This document shows positions 26,669-38,217 of a stretch of DNA of 64,000 nt, one piece after another. Under the pieces are notes generated by a model, which did not search any database, was not told the DNA's origin, and saw only the letters and a list, made by a program, of their open reading frames with translations. Both the position numbers and the translations under genes were made by a program. Origin of the DNA: Lachnoanaerobaculum orale. Lineage in GTDB: Bacteria > Bacillota > Clostridia > Lachnospirales > Lachnospiraceae. The first letter of the stretch is position 1. Each line of letters starts with the position of its first letter. Location of the stretch: the NCBI RefSeq assembly GCF_003862485.1, contig NZ_RRCM01000001.1:964280-1028279 (forward strand), written 5' to 3'.

Positions 26669-26730
26669 GTTACTGAAAGCTAATAAATAGTTTGAAAATG
26701 ATTTAAAATATTTTAGTAAATTCTTATGAT
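26669..26730 (+). repeat. 62-bp direct repeat, right copy
   Basis: Identical to 24631-24692 and abutting the right end of the insertion element. It repeats the last 22 coding bases of murQ without a start, and a second TAAAATATTTTA palindrome (26704-26715). Confidence 0.93.
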
Positions 26731-26735
26731 ATGTG

Positions 26736-26749
26736 GTAAAATATTTTAC
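26736..26749 (+). promoter_or_regulatory. Perfect palindrome upstream of PTS IIB, candidate operator
   Basis: GTAAAATATTTTAC is a perfect 14-base palindrome, close to TAAAATATTTTA in the adjacent repeat and to the inverted repeat before the first operon gene. It is followed by an inverted repeat AAATCTGAT / ATCAGATTT (26762-26770 and 26787-26795) in the leader. A role as regulator site is inferred. Confidence 0.45.
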
Positions 26750-26811
26750 ATTAAAAACATAAAATCTGATATAAAAAGAAAGCAAAATCAGATTTGGAAA
26801 GAAGGAGATAT

Positions 26812-27123
26812 ATGAAGGTATTATTTGTTTGTTCAGGCGGTATGTCATCAACAATCGCTGTAAACGCTTTGAAAAAAGAGGCTGCAAAGCATGGTGAGGA
26901 CATTGATGTTCTTGCAATCGGCACTCAGGCTGTTGATGATGAGGTAAAGAACGGTTGGAATTGTGTAATGGTTGCACCGCAGATTCGTCACAGATTTGAC
27001 AACATCAAGGCTGCAGCTGATGCACAGAATATTCCGTGTGCACTTATTGAACCTATGGCTTATTCACCGCTTGGTGGACCTAAGCTTTATACACAAATGA
27101 AAGGGTTAACAGGAGGAAACTAA
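26812..27123 (+). CDS. PTS lactose/cellobiose-family EIIB component
   Basis: This 103-residue protein accepts phosphate from EIIA on its Cys (LFVCSGGMSSTIAV, Cys8) and passes it to the sugar entering through EIIC. The fold and length fit the Lac/chitobiose EIIB family. The start at 26812 has AAGGAG seven bases upstream; a TTG at 26794 in frame is not needed. It is the first gene after the insertion element, with its EIIA partner 5.4 kb upstream on the other side, and is followed one base later by EIIC. Confidence 0.93.
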   Translation: MKVLFVCSGGMSSTIAVNALKKEAAKHGEDIDVLAIGTQAVDDEVKNGWNCVMVAPQIRHRFDNIKAAADAQNIPCALIEPMAYSPLGGPKLYTQMKGLTGGN

Positions 27124-27124
27124 A

Positions 27125-28474
27125 ATGTTTGACAAAATTGCTGCATTCTTAGATAAAAATCTAAGTACACCAATGGCAAAGCTCAGTGAGCAAAGGCACT
27201 TAAGAGCTATAAGGGACGGTATTATCGCCACTTTGCCTATCGTAGTAGTAAGTTCACTTTTCCTTGTAATTGCGTTCTTACCTAACCAGATGCCGGCAAG
27301 CTGGGGTATTGCACAGTTCATAAAGGCAAATGCAGGCAGAATTCTGCTTCCATATCGTATGGCGATGTATATTATGACATTGTATGCCGTATTCGGAATC
27401 GGATTTTCACTGGCAAAGAGCTATGATTTGGACGGACTTTCAGGTGCCATTCTTTCAGAGCTTGCATTTCTTTTGACAGTTGTACCTGTATCATTGCCTG
27501 AGGCAACTGATGAAATTACAAACCTGGCTGCAAACAATCAGGCTTTGGCGGATTATATCAAGGCTGTTCCTGAAGGATGGCACCTGGGTATGTCGTATAT
27601 CGGTTCAGACGGTATGTTTGTAGGTATTATTTCAGCATTTATCGCTGTAGAAATCTACAGATTCACACAGAAGTCAGGCTTTAAAATCAGAATGCCTGAG
27701 CAGGTTCCTGCATCGGTTGCAAGAAGTTTTGAGGCACTTACACCTACAGTTATCATTCTTCTTCTTTTCTCAACAGTCACAATGTGGCTCGGTATAAAGG
27801 TTCATGATATCGTAGGTTCTATTATCAGACCTATAGTAAATGTTGCAGATACACTACCTTCAGTATTGCTTCTTACATTCCTTGACTCATTCTTCTGGTG
27901 TTTCGGTATACACGGAAGCAGTGTAGTAGGAAGCCTTACAAGACCTGTTTGGCTTATGCTTCTTGAGCAGAACTCAAATGCATTTGCAGCAGGAGCAGCT
28001 ATTCCTAATATCGCTCCGGAGCCTTTCTATCAGTGGTTTATTTACATCGGAGGTTCAGGAACAACTATCGGACTTGCAATTTTACTGCTTTTAAAATCAA
28101 GATCACAGTATGGCAAGACACTCGGTAAGGTAGCATTTGTACCTGCATTGTTTAACATCAACGAGCCGATGATTTTCGGTTGCCCGATCATTCTAAACCC
28201 TGTACTTTTGATACCTTTCGTACTCAATCCTATTATCTGTGCCGTAATCGCATGGATTGCAACAGAGCTTGGACTTGTAAACAGGGTTGTGGCTTCAGTG
28301 CCGTGGACTTTGCCGGGACCTATAGGTGCGTTCCTTGCAACAAACGGAGATATCAGAGCGTTGATATTGAATGTACTGTTGATAATATTGTCAATACTCA
28401 TTTACCTTCCTTTCTTCAATAAGTATGATGCGGATTTGAAGAAGCAGGAGGACAGCGGAGAAGTTTCCGCATAA
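27125..28474 (+). CDS. PTS cellobiose/chitobiose-family EIIC permease
   Basis: This 449-residue membrane protein is the sugar channel of a Lac-family PTS. Around ten hydrophobic segments are visible, with the family motifs CFGIHGSSVVGS and FNINEPMIFGCPI, whose Glu binds the sugar in related structures. Length is typical (430-460). Because its neighbours encode MurQ, MupG and a GlcNAc-type kinase, the cargo may be a MurNAc-GlcNAc or chitobiose disaccharide rather than cellobiose. This is inference from context; known MurNAc importers such as MurP belong to a different (Glc) PTS family. Confidence 0.93.
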   Translation: MFDKIAAFLDKNLSTPMAKLSEQRHLRAIRDGIIATLPIVVVSSLFLVIAFLPNQMPASWGIAQFIKANAGRILLPYRMAMYIMTLYAVFGIGFSLAKSYDLDGLSGAILSELAFLLTVVPVSLPEATDEITNLAANNQALADYIKAVPEGWHLGMSYIGSDGMFVGIISAFIAVEIYRFTQKSGFKIRMPEQVPASVARSFEALTPTVIILLLFSTVTMWLGIKVHDIVGSIIRPIVNVADTLPSVLLLTFLDSFFWCFGIHGSSVVGSLTRPVWLMLLEQNSNAFAAGAAIPNIAPEPFYQWFIYIGGSGTTIGLAILLLLKSRSQYGKTLGKVAFVPALFNINEPMIFGCPIILNPVLLIPFVLNPIICAVIAWIATELGLVNRVVASVPWTLPGPIGAFLATNGDIRALILNVLLIILSILIYLPFFNKYDADLKKQEDSGEVSA

Positions 28475-28497
28475 AAAAGATAGGGATAAGGAGAGTT

Positions 28498-29601
28498 ATG
28501 CGTAGACTTGGAATATCGATTTATCCTGAAAAAGACAGTGTGGAAAATATTGTTGAATACATTAAGAAAGCCGGATCTTCCGGCTTTTCTCGTATTTTCT
28601 CATGCCTTTTATCGGTGAATAAATCAAAAGAAGAGATAATAAATGATTTTAGAGAGATTAACCTGTATGCAAAAAGATTGGGATTTGAAATAATAGTCGA
28701 TGTATCACCGGCTGTTTTTGATAAGCTTGATATTTCTTATAAGGATCTGAGATTTTTTAAGGAGATAGGTGCGGACGGTCTGAGACTTGATATAGGCTTT
28801 ACAGGACTTGAAGAGTCTTTGATGACTTTCAATGAATATGATCTTAAGATAGAGATAAATATGTCAAATGATGTGTCAACTATAGATACCATAATGAATT
28901 ATGAGCCGAACAGGTACAATCTCTACGGATGTCACAACTTTTATCCGCATAATTACAGCGGACTCGGACTGGACTTTTTTAAGAGTTGTACAGGCAGATT
29001 TAAAAAATACGGGCTTAATACTGCAGCATTTATAACTACGAGGAATACAGGTTCATTCGGACCTTGGCCTACCGATTTCGGCCTGCCAAGTCTTGAGATG
29101 CATAGAAATATGGGCATTGACAAGCAGCTTAAGCATATGATTGCCCTTGGAGATATTGACGATATAATCATATCAAACTGCTATCCGAGCGATGAGGAAC
29201 TTGAGAAGATTAAATGTATACCTCTTGACAGAGTATGCTTTGATGTAGAGTTATTGCCGGAACTTCCAAAACTTGAAAGGACTATAGTACTTAAAGAGAT
29301 GCATTTTAATAGAGGCGATAAATCTGAGAATTTTATAAGGTCAACCGCCTCCAGAGTAAAGTATAAGGGCGAAAAGTTTGAGGTGATAAATCCGGCACCT
29401 ATAAAAAGAGGTGATATTATAATAGAGAGTTCTCTCTACGGCCATTATGCAGGTGAGTTGCAGATTGCTCTAAGCGATATGGAAAATTCAGGTATGAGCT
29501 CGGTAGTGGGTCATATTGATAAGGATGAGTTGTTCCTTTTGGATTATATCAGACCGTGGCAGAAGTTTGCGATGAAGGAAGCAAAGATAGAGGAAGTATA
29601 A
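28498..29601 (+). CDS. mupG: 6-phospho-N-acetylmuramidase (MupG, DUF871 family)
   Basis: This 367-residue protein matches the DUF871/MupG family: an N-terminal TIM barrel (RLGISIYPEKDSVENIVEYI, GFSRIFSCLL, IVDVSPAVF, GADGLRLDIGF, NLYGCHNFYP) and a small C-terminal cyclophilin-like domain (from about residue 250). In Staphylococcus aureus, MupG hydrolyses MurNAc-6-phosphate-GlcNAc made during PTS import of that disaccharide. Linked to murQ and a PTS here, the same role is very likely. Its stop codon overlaps the start of the kinase gene (TAATG). Confidence 0.9.
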   Translation: MRRLGISIYPEKDSVENIVEYIKKAGSSGFSRIFSCLLSVNKSKEEIINDFREINLYAKRLGFEIIVDVSPAVFDKLDISYKDLRFFKEIGADGLRLDIGFTGLEESLMTFNEYDLKIEINMSNDVSTIDTIMNYEPNRYNLYGCHNFYPHNYSGLGLDFFKSCTGRFKKYGLNTAAFITTRNTGSFGPWPTDFGLPSLEMHRNMGIDKQLKHMIALGDIDDIIISNCYPSDEELEKIKCIPLDRVCFDVELLPELPKLERTIVLKEMHFNRGDKSENFIRSTASRVKYKGEKFEVINPAPIKRGDIIIESSLYGHYAGELQIALSDMENSGMSSVVGHIDKDELFLLDYIRPWQKFAMKEAKIEEV

Positions 29602-30470
29602 TGACAAAAACTTATTATATAGGGATAGACGGCGGCGGAACAAAGACAAAGTTTGACCTCTTTGACTCTGATAAGAACAGTATTGCATCAATCACTATGG
29701 CTACAATTCATCCGGCACAGACAAGCTTTAAAGAAGCCGTATCTGTTCTTAACACAGCTAAAGAAAAATTACTTGCGAATATAAATGACAGGGATTATGT
29801 TTTGAAAGTCGGGGCGGGGCTTGGCGGATACGGTATAAACGCCGATTACAGAAAAAAACTGGAAGATGAATTCAGTACGGTTTTTGATGAGTTTAAGCTT
29901 TATTCGGATGCATATGCGGCAATGCTTGGTGCTCTTGCCGGAGAAGACGGTATTCTTATGATTGCAGGTACAGGGAGCATTGCTTTGGCTAAGGTAGGTG
30001 ATGAGACCTTCAGGTGTGGAGGATTTGGCTACAGATACGGTGACGAGGGCAGTGCCTACAGCATAGGAAAGGCGCTTATATCAAGAGCGTTAAAGGAAGC
30101 TGACGGCAGGTTGGATAAGAGTATAATATCAGATCTTGTGGCGGATTATTTTGATAATATCGGCATTAATATAATAGCTACATCAGACTTTAGAAGAGAT
30201 AAAATTGCAGGGCTGGCAGCGGCCGCATCAAAGTATGTAGAGAACAGTGAGAGTGTGAGAGATATTTTTTTGGCTGCGGCCAAAGAGATTTCTTTGCATA
30301 TAAAGGCAATAGGCAAAAACTTTGAATCAGGCAAAAGAATAAAGTTAAGCTATATAGGCGGAGTCTTTAGATCGGAGTACATATTAGAATGTATAAAGAA
30401 AATGAATCAAGGTATTGAGCTTGTTGCACCGATATATCCGCCTGAAAAGGGGAGTATACTACAGGTATAA
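29601..30470 (+). CDS. BadF/BcrA-family N-acetylglucosamine kinase-like protein
   Basis: This 289-residue ASKHA-fold kinase carries the phosphate-1 loop IGIDGGGTKTKFDLFD at the N-terminus and IAGTGSIALAKVG in the second lobe, with GGFGYRYGDEGSAYSIGK typical of GlcNAc and MurNAc/GlcNAc kinases. It would phosphorylate the free amino sugar released by MupG or the GH1 enzyme. ATG 29601 overlaps the mupG stop by one base and has GAGGAAG upstream; an in-frame extension to 29556 lies inside mupG. It is the last gene of the operon. Confidence 0.87.
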   Translation: MTKTYYIGIDGGGTKTKFDLFDSDKNSIASITMATIHPAQTSFKEAVSVLNTAKEKLLANINDRDYVLKVGAGLGGYGINADYRKKLEDEFSTVFDEFKLYSDAYAAMLGALAGEDGILMIAGTGSIALAKVGDETFRCGGFGYRYGDEGSAYSIGKALISRALKEADGRLDKSIISDLVADYFDNIGINIIATSDFRRDKIAGLAAAASKYVENSESVRDIFLAAAKEISLHIKAIGKNFESGKRIKLSYIGGVFRSEYILECIKKMNQGIELVAPIYPPEKGSILQV

Positions 30471-30536
30471 TGTAAAGCGGATTGATTTTTGTTATAATGA
30501 GTATAAAGAAAAAGTTTTATTTTGTTGAGGTGAAAA

Positions 30537-31565
30537 ATGGGAAAAAGAAAATTGGCCTCCATACAGTATGTACATAATATCACGCCTATAGAAGGCGCCG
30601 AAAAGATAGAATGTGTACATGTATTGGGATGGCAATGTGTTGCAAACAAAGATCAATTCAGCATAGGCGATAAATGTGTATACATGGAAGTGGATTCGTT
30701 TCTTCCCGTATGTGAACGCTTTGAATTCCTCCGGGCAAGCAGCTTTAAAGAGAATGAAATAATGGGAGAGGGATTCAGACTGAAGACCATGAAATTCAGA
30801 GGACAGATTTCACAGGGTCTGGTACAACCTTTAGAAATACTTCCTGAAGGTGAATATGAAATAGGAGATGATGTAACTGAGCTTCTTGGAATAAGAAAAT
30901 GGGAGATAGAGGAGAGAGTAAGTAATGACGGTACAGTTATTGCGGAGTTTCCAAGTGAAATCTCAAAAACCGATGAACTTAGAGTACAGTCATATCCGGA
31001 GTTGATAGAAGAGTTTAAAGCTGTAAAGGGATACTATATAAGTACCAAAATGGACGGCTGCAGTGTAACTATGTACAAAAGAGGTGAACATTTCGGCGTA
31101 TGCGGCAGAAATTATGAATATGCAGATGATGATAAATGTGCTATGTGGAAATATGCCCATAAGCATAGAATAGAAGAGAGATTAAAGGAAAATAATCTTG
31201 ACAACATAGCTATTCAAGGTGAATTTTGCGGACCGGGCATTCAAAAAAACAGGTTGAAGCTGACCGAACCGGAGTGGTATGTATTTACAGTAACGGATAT
31301 GAACACAAATAAAAGGCTTTCCCTATATAAGACCGAGGAGATATGTAAAGTGCTTGGCTTAAATATGGTTCCGATAGAGGAAGTGGAAGAAGAGTTTAAG
31401 TATAAAAACGTTGATGAACTTTTGGAAAGAGCAAAGGGAAAGTACGCTTCAGGTAAGAATAAGGAAGGTATTGTAATAAGACCTATAGAGGCGGTGTATT
31501 CAAATACCATAGCAGGCCCGCTGTCTATGAAAGTCCTTAATAACGATTATCTTTTGAAAGAGTAG
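30537..31565 (+). CDS. RNA ligase of the DraRnl (Rnl5-like) family
   Basis: This 342-residue protein is a nucleotidyltransferase that would seal RNA nicks using ATP. The nucleotidyltransferase motifs are in order: I, TKMDGC with the AMP-accepting Lys171; III/IIIa, CGRNYEYADDD; the segment IQGEFCGPGIQKN; IV, KEGIVIRP; and V, MKVLN. An N-terminal OB-like domain (residues 1-110, HNITPIEGAEKIECVHVLGW) precedes the catalytic domain, as in Deinococcus DraRnl. It starts behind GAGGTG and a TATAAT at 30492-30497. It is alone, ending 155 bases before the first rRNA promoter region. Its substrate is not known from sequence. Confidence 0.9.
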   Translation: MGKRKLASIQYVHNITPIEGAEKIECVHVLGWQCVANKDQFSIGDKCVYMEVDSFLPVCERFEFLRASSFKENEIMGEGFRLKTMKFRGQISQGLVQPLEILPEGEYEIGDDVTELLGIRKWEIEERVSNDGTVIAEFPSEISKTDELRVQSYPELIEEFKAVKGYYISTKMDGCSVTMYKRGEHFGVCGRNYEYADDDKCAMWKYAHKHRIEERLKENNLDNIAIQGEFCGPGIQKNRLKLTEPEWYVFTVTDMNTNKRLSLYKTEEICKVLGLNMVPIEEVEEEFKYKNVDELLERAKGKYASGKNKEGIVIRPIEAVYSNTIAGPLSMKVLNNDYLLKE

Positions 31566-31582
31566 TAAATTACTTTTTATAT

Positions 31583-31631
31583 GGCTGCAGCGTTGGATAT
31601 AAAAGTAATATCTAAGCTGCAGTCAAATTTT
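31583..31631 (+). terminator. Intrinsic terminator after the RNA ligase gene
   Basis: Imperfect arms 31583-31600 and 31608-31624, with the GCTGCAG/CTGCAGC core paired, followed by AAATTTTATTT. Confidence 0.7.
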
Positions 31632-31709
31632 ATTTAGGGTATGTCAGGACTTTATAATATAGGGCCTATAATTTTGCTTATAAGTTTTACAATTAATTTT
31701 AAATATAGC

Positions 31710-31738
31710 TTGACTTTGAAATAGGAAAACCGTATAAT
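31710..31738 (+). promoter_or_regulatory. rRNA promoter P1
   Basis: TTGACT and TATAAT with a 17-base spacer, about 480 bases before 16S. Confidence 0.75.
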
Positions 31739-31806
31739 TAACACACTGCTTTTGCAGATGACTCAATTCGAATATCTGAACAATTTAAAAATAAATTAAA
31801 TTGTTG

Positions 31807-31835
31807 TTGACAAGATATTGAATAGGTGGTATTAT
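31807..31835 (+). promoter_or_regulatory. rRNA promoter P2
   Basis: TTGACA and TATTAT with a 17-base spacer. Confidence 0.75.
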
Positions 31836-31899
31836 ATCAGAGTTGTTTGAAAAGAGCAGCACAAACTTCAAATAATCTGAAAAAACTTTAAAAAAGTTA

Positions 31900-31928
31900 T
31901 TGACAAGATAAAATGAGTTTGATATAAT
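31900..31928 (+). promoter_or_regulatory. rRNA promoter P3
   Basis: TTGACA and TATAAT with a 17-base spacer: a perfect consensus promoter, preceded by A/T runs that could act as an UP element. About 290 bases of leader separate it from 16S. Confidence 0.85.
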
Positions 31929-32009
31929 AATTAAGCTGTTTGAGACAGTGAAACAATGATCCATGATAATTTAAGATTAAACAGTACACACAACCCTGAA
32001 AATTCACAT

Positions 32010-32095
32010 ATTTTTCTTGGCGAGAACGAGCGAAGCGAAGTTCGAGTTTAGAAAAATAGTGCACCTCGTCGAGCGTAGCGAGACGATGGTGTTAC
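32010..32095 (+). repeat. rRNA hairpin module A (16S leader)
   Basis: Outer stem ATTTTTCT / AGAAAAAT (32010-32017, 32050-32057) encloses a GAGCGAAGCGAAG core. A second hairpin follows, CACC-CGTC paired with GACG-GGTG (32062-32090), ending in GTGTTAC. The same layout recurs after 16S, 5S and 23S. Confidence 0.75.
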
Positions 32096-32214
32096 ATATG
32101 ATTATGTAATGAGGTTTCAGAAAACAACGTTTAGATTCGAACAGAATTTAAAACCTTAAAAAACAGTAGATCTGTGAAAACAGATGCAAGCTAGCGACAG
32201 GCTAGATTAAACTT

Positions 32215-33749
<1,535 letters not shown>

Positions 33750-33752
33750 TAC

Positions 33753-33900
33753 ATTTTTCACTTAATGAAAACGAGCCGAAGGCGAAGTTTGAATTCTAGT
33801 GAAAAAGTAGTTCTTCATACGAACGAAGTGAGTATGATAGAACTTCCTATCATCTAAGAAGATAGTGTTACCACTCATCGAATAAGATGATGGTGTTACC
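33753..33900 (+). repeat. rRNA hairpin module B (16S-5S spacer)
   Basis: Outer stem TTTTTCACT (33754-33762) / AGTGAAAAA (33798-33806) around GAGCCGAAGGCGAAG. It is followed by a second hairpin (GTTCTTCATAC / GTATGATAGAAC, bulged, from 33810) and a third, CATC/GATG-type, ending GATGGTGTTACC. Diverged copy of modules A and C with one extra hairpin. Confidence 0.7.
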
Positions 33901-33971
33901 TAATGAAGGTTTAAGTAAGGGTTGTGAGTACTGTTTAGTACTAAATTAAAATGGTACTAAAATCAAACATT

Positions 33972-34088
33972 ATTGGTGTCGATGCGTCTAGGGGAAACAC
34001 CCGTTCCCATTCCGAACACGATGGTTAAGACCTGGTCGGCCGATGGTACTATACTGGAGACGGTATGGGAGAGTAGGTGGATGCCAAT
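33972..34088 (+). rRNA. rrf: 5S ribosomal RNA
   Basis: A 117-base 5S rRNA. The first nine bases ATTGGTGTC pair with the last bases GATGCCAAT to form helix I (one G-U run), and the internal CCCGTTCCCATTCCGAACACG segment has its 20-base core typical of 5S loop B/helix III. Its position between 16S and 23S instead of after 23S is unusual; no second 5S follows 23S here. Confidence 0.95.
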
Positions 34089-34090
34089 GC

Positions 34091-34178
34091 ATTTTTCACT
34101 TGATGAAAGCGAGCGAAGCGAAGCTTGAATCTTAGTGAAAAAGTACACCTCATCGAGCGAAGCGAGATGATGGTGTTA
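34091..34178 (+). repeat. rRNA hairpin module C (5S-tRNA-Ala spacer)
   Basis: Outer stem TTTTTCACT (34092-34100) / AGTGAAAAA (34134-34142) around GAGCGAAGCGAAGC, then the hairpin CACC-CATC / GATG-GGTG (34146-34175) and GTGTTAC. Best preserved copy, close to module A in sequence. Confidence 0.78.
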
Positions 34179-34185
34179 CAACACC

Positions 34186-34258
34186 GGGGGTGTAGCTCAG
34201 TTGGGAGAGCACCTGCCTTGCAAGCAGGGGGTCAAGAGTTCGAATCTCTCCATCTCCA
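34186..34258 (+). tRNA. tRNA-Ala (TGC)
   Basis: 73 bases with a full cloverleaf: acceptor GGGGGTG / CATCTCC, anticodon TGC at 34219-34221, TTCGAAT T-loop and discriminator A. The 3' CCA is not encoded. It lies in the 16S-23S spacer, as is common, but after the 5S gene. Confidence 0.97.
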
Positions 34259-34261
34259 TTG

Positions 34262-34378
34262 CCAGAGAACTTAACGAAAGCGAGTGTAAACGAAGCTTGA
34301 GTTTAGTCGTAGGCATGTCGATGCTGTTAGTGAAAACGAGCGTGAGCGAAGTTTGAACTTACAAATCGACTCGCCAGA
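34262..34378 (+). repeat. Partial hairpin modules in the tRNA-Ala-23S spacer
   Basis: Two half-modules, TTAACGAAAGCGAGTG with AACGAAGCTTGAGTTTAG (34270-34306) and TTAGTGAAAACGAGCG with TGAGCGAAGTTTGAACTTA (34327-34361), repeat the core of modules A-C. GCCAGAGAA occurs at both borders (34261 and 34372). The rest of the spacer to 34572 holds the common clostridial CCTTGAAAACTGCATA box and AT-rich sequence; I see no gene in it. Confidence 0.6.
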
Positions 34379-34572
34379 GAATATCTTTGGCTCAAATGTA
34401 CCTTGAAAACTGCATACCAAACGAGAAATTATATAAATATTTTATAATTAGACATCCGAGGTATTAATTGCTGTAAGTAATTAATATTTTAAATAACAAA
34501 AATAAATTTTTAAACATAGTGTATGATACACGCTAGTGTCATACATAAACACTAAATCTATATGATTTAAGA

Positions 34573-37455
<2,883 letters not shown>

Positions 37456-37526
37456 AAAAGATAGGAAAATTTATGATTTGATATTCATATAATCGGAAGC
37501 ATTTGGTAGGCAGTTTTGAAGGTGCA

Positions 37527-37614
37527 TTTTCTTCTTAACGAAAACAAACGAAGTGCAGTTTGAGTTTTAGAAGAAAAGTACACTTGGCTTTACGAAGTAA
37601 AGTCATAGTGCTAC
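37527..37614 (+). repeat. rRNA hairpin module E (downstream of 23S)
   Basis: Outer stem TTTTCTTCT / AGAAGAAAA (37527-37535, 37569-37577) around an ACAAACGAAGTGCAG core, then a second hairpin around GCTTTACGAAGTAAAGT ending GTGCTACC. Same two-hairpin plan as modules A and C, with compensating differences. Confidence 0.72.
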
Positions 37615-37671
37615 CTTTTAAAAAAAGTGCTTGCATAATCAGTTAATATCTGATATAGTATATGAGTACTT

Positions 37672-37744
37672 GCCCTGATAGCTCAGTAGGTAGAGCATGC
37701 GGCTGTTAACCGCAGTGTCACAGGTTCGAGCCCTGTTCAGGGCG
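37672..37744 (+). tRNA. tRNA-Asn (GTT)
   Basis: 73 bases: acceptor GCCCTGA / TCAGGGC, anticodon loop CTGTTAA with GTT, T-loop GGTTCGAG, discriminator G. No encoded CCA. Confidence 0.96.
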
Positions 37745-37765
37745 TTGTCCGAAAGCATGGACAAC

Positions 37766-37836
37766 GGCGACATAGCCAAGCGGTAAGGCGTGGGTCTGCA
37801 ACACCCTGATCACCAGTTCAAATCTGGTTGTCGCCT
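37766..37836 (+). tRNA. tRNA-Cys (GCA)
   Basis: 71 bases: acceptor GGCGACA / TGTCGCC, anticodon loop CTGCAAC with GCA, discriminator T as in tRNA-Cys. The spacers on both sides are perfect small hairpins (37744-37765 and 37837-37855). Confidence 0.96.
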
Positions 37837-37858
37837 TGATTAGAAAATCTAATCACTT

Positions 37859-37942
37859 GCGGGAATGCTGGAATTGGCAGACAGGCAAGACTAAGGATCT
37901 TGTGTCTGTATAGACGTGAGGGTTCAAGTCCCTTTTCCCGCA
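37859..37942 (+). tRNA. tRNA-Leu (AAG)
   Basis: 84-base class II tRNA with acceptor GCGGGAA / TTCCCGC, a variable arm (GTGTCTGTATAGACGT) and discriminator A. The anticodon stem CAAGA / TCTTG encloses the loop CTAAGGA, giving anticodon AAG (37893-37895). An A at position 34 is uncommon in bacteria and would normally need conversion to inosine. Confidence 0.94.
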
Positions 37943-37946
37943 CTTT

Positions 37947-37975
37947 AAAAGAGCAACTGATGTTGCTCTTTTTTT
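37947..37975 (+). terminator. Terminator of the rRNA-tRNA operon
   Basis: Perfect stem AAAGAGCAAC / GTTGCTCTTT (37948-37957, 37962-37971) with loop TGAT and a run of T. Confidence 0.93.
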
Positions 37976-38156
37976 ATGCTCAAAAAGAGTTACTGTTTCA
38001 ACCGAATATTATTAATGGCATGAAAAAACTTACAACTAAATTAAAATATAGTTAAAAAATAGGATATAATTGCCGTAACTTTAATAAAAGATATTTATGA
38101 CTATGACTGTAATTAAATGTTTAATATATTGTAATATTTCAACGGGTGTAAAGCAA

Positions 38157-38185
38157 TTGTTCAATCTATAAAACTTTGGTATAAT
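38157..38185 (+). promoter_or_regulatory. Promoter of the NlpC/P60 gene
   Basis: TTGTTC and TATAAT with a 17-base spacer, 33 bases before the start codon. The 180 bases upstream are AT-rich with no gene visible. Confidence 0.65.
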
Positions 38186-38217
38186 TTAAGTACTCTAAAT
38201 AAAGTAAGGAGTGCTCA

